Source of the DNA: Saccharopolyspora sp. NFXS83
Lineage (GTDB): Bacteria > Actinomycetota > Actinomycetes > Mycobacteriales > Pseudonocardiaceae
Direction of reading: 5' to 3'
Assembly (NCBI RefSeq): GCF_026241095.1
Contig: NZ_JAPFGB010000004.1
Span: 1 to 49,167, forward strand
DNA length: 49,167 nucleotides
Positions within the stretch are counted from its first letter, which is position 1. Each line of letters begins with the position of its first letter. The notes under the pieces are model-generated. The model had not been told where the DNA came from. It was given only the letters and a program-made list of their open reading frames with translations, and did no database searches. The translations under genes and the position numbers were made by a program. This document shows, in pieces, positions 48,136 through 49,167 of this stretch.

Positions 48136-48756
48136 ATGGCCAGGTACTACGACGTGCACCCGGACAATCCGCAGCGCCGCACGCTCGGGCAGGCGGTCGA
48201 CATCATCCGGTCCGACGGGGTGATCGTCTATCCGACGGACTCCTGCTTCGCCCTGGGCACCGGGCTGGACAACAAGAACGGCGTGGAGCGGATCAAGACC
48301 ATCCGCAAGCTCGACGACCGGCACCACTTCACCCTGGTGTGCGAGAACTTCGCCCAGCTGGGCCAGTTCGTGCACATCGACAACTCGGTGTTCCGCGCGA
48401 TCAAGGCCAGCACGCCGGGCAGCTACACGTTCATCCTCCCGGCGACCAAGGAAGTGCCGCGCCGGTTGATGCACCCCAAGAAGAAGACCGTGGGCATCCG
48501 CATCCCCGAGCACGTCACCGCGCAGGCGCTGCTGGCGGAGCTGGGTGAGCCGCTGCTGTCGAGCACGCTGCTGCTGCCCGACGAGGAGGAGCCGCTGACG
48601 CAGGGCTGGGACATCAAGGAGCGGCTCGACCACGTGGTGGACGCGGTGCTGGACTCGGGCGACTGCGGCACCGAACCGACCACGGTCATCGACTTCTCCA
48701 GCGGTGAGGCCGAGATCGTGCGCCGCGGCGCGGGAGACACGAGCCGCTTCGAGTGA
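48136..48756 (+). CDS. YrdC/Sua5-fold protein (YciO-like)
   Basis: A 206-residue protein of the YrdC/YciO/Sua5 fold. The ATP/substrate-binding cleft is shown by IVYPTDSCFALG near residue 30, KTIRKLDDRHHFTLVCENF and PGSYTFILPATKEVPRRL, with GIRIPEHVTAQALLAELGEPL after it, and TTVIDFSSGEAEIVRRGAGD near the end. TsaC/Sua5 members make the threonylcarbamoyl-AMP used for t6A in tRNA; the short form without the Sua5 domain, with KKKTVGIRIPEH, is more like YciO, whose role is less certain. I leave the symbol blank for that reason. Confidence 0.88.
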   Translation: MARYYDVHPDNPQRRTLGQAVDIIRSDGVIVYPTDSCFALGTGLDNKNGVERIKTIRKLDDRHHFTLVCENFAQLGQFVHIDNSVFRAIKASTPGSYTFILPATKEVPRRLMHPKKKTVGIRIPEHVTAQALLAELGEPLLSSTLLLPDEEEPLTQGWDIKERLDHVVDAVLDSGDCGTEPTTVIDFSSGEAEIVRRGAGDTSRFE

Positions 48757-48771
48757 TCTCGGCGCGCACGT

Positions 48772-48806
48772 GTGCCGGGAAGGACCCCCACGTCCTTTCC
48801 CGGCAC
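48772..48806. terminator. Bidirectional hairpin terminator
   Basis: GTGCCGGGAAGGAC (48772-48785) pairs with GTCCTTTCCCGGCAC (48792-48806), with one bulged base and a 6-nt loop. It lies between the convergent yrdC-like gene and the Pro-rich gene. Confidence 0.8.
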
Positions 48807-48846
48807 CGCGCCACCGGGGAGCGTCACCTACCTCCCCGGATTCCCG

Positions 48847-49167
48847 TCAGCCGTTCGCGGGCACGCCCGGGGCGGGAGCCGGGATGCCGGGGGCGGGCAC
48901 GCCCGGAGCCGGGGACGGCACCGGAATGCCGGGGGCGGGGACGCCCGGAGCCGGGGACGGAGTCGGCACGCCATGGCCGGGCGCCGGGCCCCAGCAGGGC
49001 AGGGTCGGCAGCGCCGGGATGGTCTCGCCCGCCCCGGGCACGCCGGGCTGCGACGGGACGGTTCCCTCGGGGTCGCCGGACGGCACACCCGGCAACGGCG
49101 GCACCGAACCCTCCGGATCGCCCGAAGGCACACCCGGCAACGGCGGCACCGAACCCTCCGGATCGCC
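48847..49167 (-). CDS. Pro/Gly-rich repeat protein, C-terminal part (cut by window edge)
   Basis: The frame is open to the right edge, so the 5' part is missing. The visible 106 residues are almost entirely low complexity. One unit of 15 residues (PPLPGVPSGDPEGSV) repeats near the edge, with 45-bp spacing and 41 identical bases (49082-49122 and 49127-49167); nearer the stop a 14-residue unit (PSPAPGVPAPGIPV-like) repeats with a 42-bp spacing (from 48884 and 48926). Such tails occur in secreted or wall-associated actinobacterial proteins. No domain or signal peptide is visible here. The single Cys-Trp (PCWGP) interrupts the pattern. Confidence 0.65.
   Translation of the reverse strand, partial: GDPEGSVPPLPGVPSGDPEGSVPPLPGVPSGDPEGTVPSQPGVPGAGETIPALPTLPCWGPAPGHGVPTPSPAPGVPAPGIPVPSPAPGVPAPGIPAPAPGVPANG

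Noticed and set aside
48847-49167. CRISPR-like array from the regular repeats at the right edge
   Set aside because: The repeats are adjacent multiples of three bases within an open reading frame, without unique spacers.

Overview
The window is a gene-dense chromosomal stretch from a high-G+C actinobacterium. Supporting signs are many GTG and a few TTG starts, TAGG(C/G/T)T -10 boxes, an XRE/DUF397 pair, mycothiol-dependent DinB-type enzymes, a PASTA-less Pkn kinase and DUF1844 next to infC. Pseudonocardiaceae (Saccharopolyspora-like) is my best guess; this is an impression from protein style, not a database result. I see no insertion sequence, prophage, tRNA, rRNA or CRISPR array.

Layout. 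1-416: non-coding, with a 105-bp-period direct repeat and a leftward promoter; possibly the upstream region of an rRNA operon lying off the left edge. 417-9704 (minus): arginine biosynthesis argCJBDFR-H (no argG) followed by mpg and tyrS, driven by an ArgR-boxed promoter before argC. 9755-12513: an oxidoreductase and a FAD monooxygenase facing a TetR regulator across a palindromic operator. 12611-16805: a small hypothetical gene, an XRE/DUF397 pair, and an operon of WXG100-like protein, alpha/beta hydrolase and lipoprotein. 16880-19700 (minus): D-amino-acid dehydrogenase and its PucR-type regulator. 19866-23341: a P-loop kinase, a DUF6924-like protein, a DinB-like protein with a compensated double frameshift, and a membrane Ser/Thr kinase.

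23641-30420: the translation cluster infC-rpmI-rplT-trmH-pheS-pheT (minus), with infC starting at AUC, plus divergent DUF1844. 30445-30975: a divergent formaldehyde-activating-enzyme homologue lacking the expected catalytic His. 31184-36060: a D-amino-acid utilisation locus (RidA divergent from a D-serine-dehydratase-like enzyme, N-acyl-D-amino-acid deacylase and GntP/DsdX permease). 36216-41197: oxidoreductase, Tat-exported lactonase-like propeller, and an 872-residue protein joining a cytosolic region to an extracellular periplasmic-binding-like domain. 41246-44107 (minus): uvrA. 44541-48756: DinB-like enzyme, MBL hydrolase, solitary Mrr-type endonuclease and a YciO/YrdC protein. The right edge cuts a Pro/Gly-rich repeat protein.

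Most convergent gene ends carry perfect GC-rich hairpins. Several genes (argC, the 21030 gene, the MBL gene, yrdC) have -10 boxes 6-7 nt before the start codon and are probably leaderless. The most promising unusual items are the Fae-like protein, the two-segment receptor, the WXG-hydrolase-lipoprotein operon, the frameshifted DinB gene, and two DasR-like operator matches near the D-amino-acid and lactonase genes.
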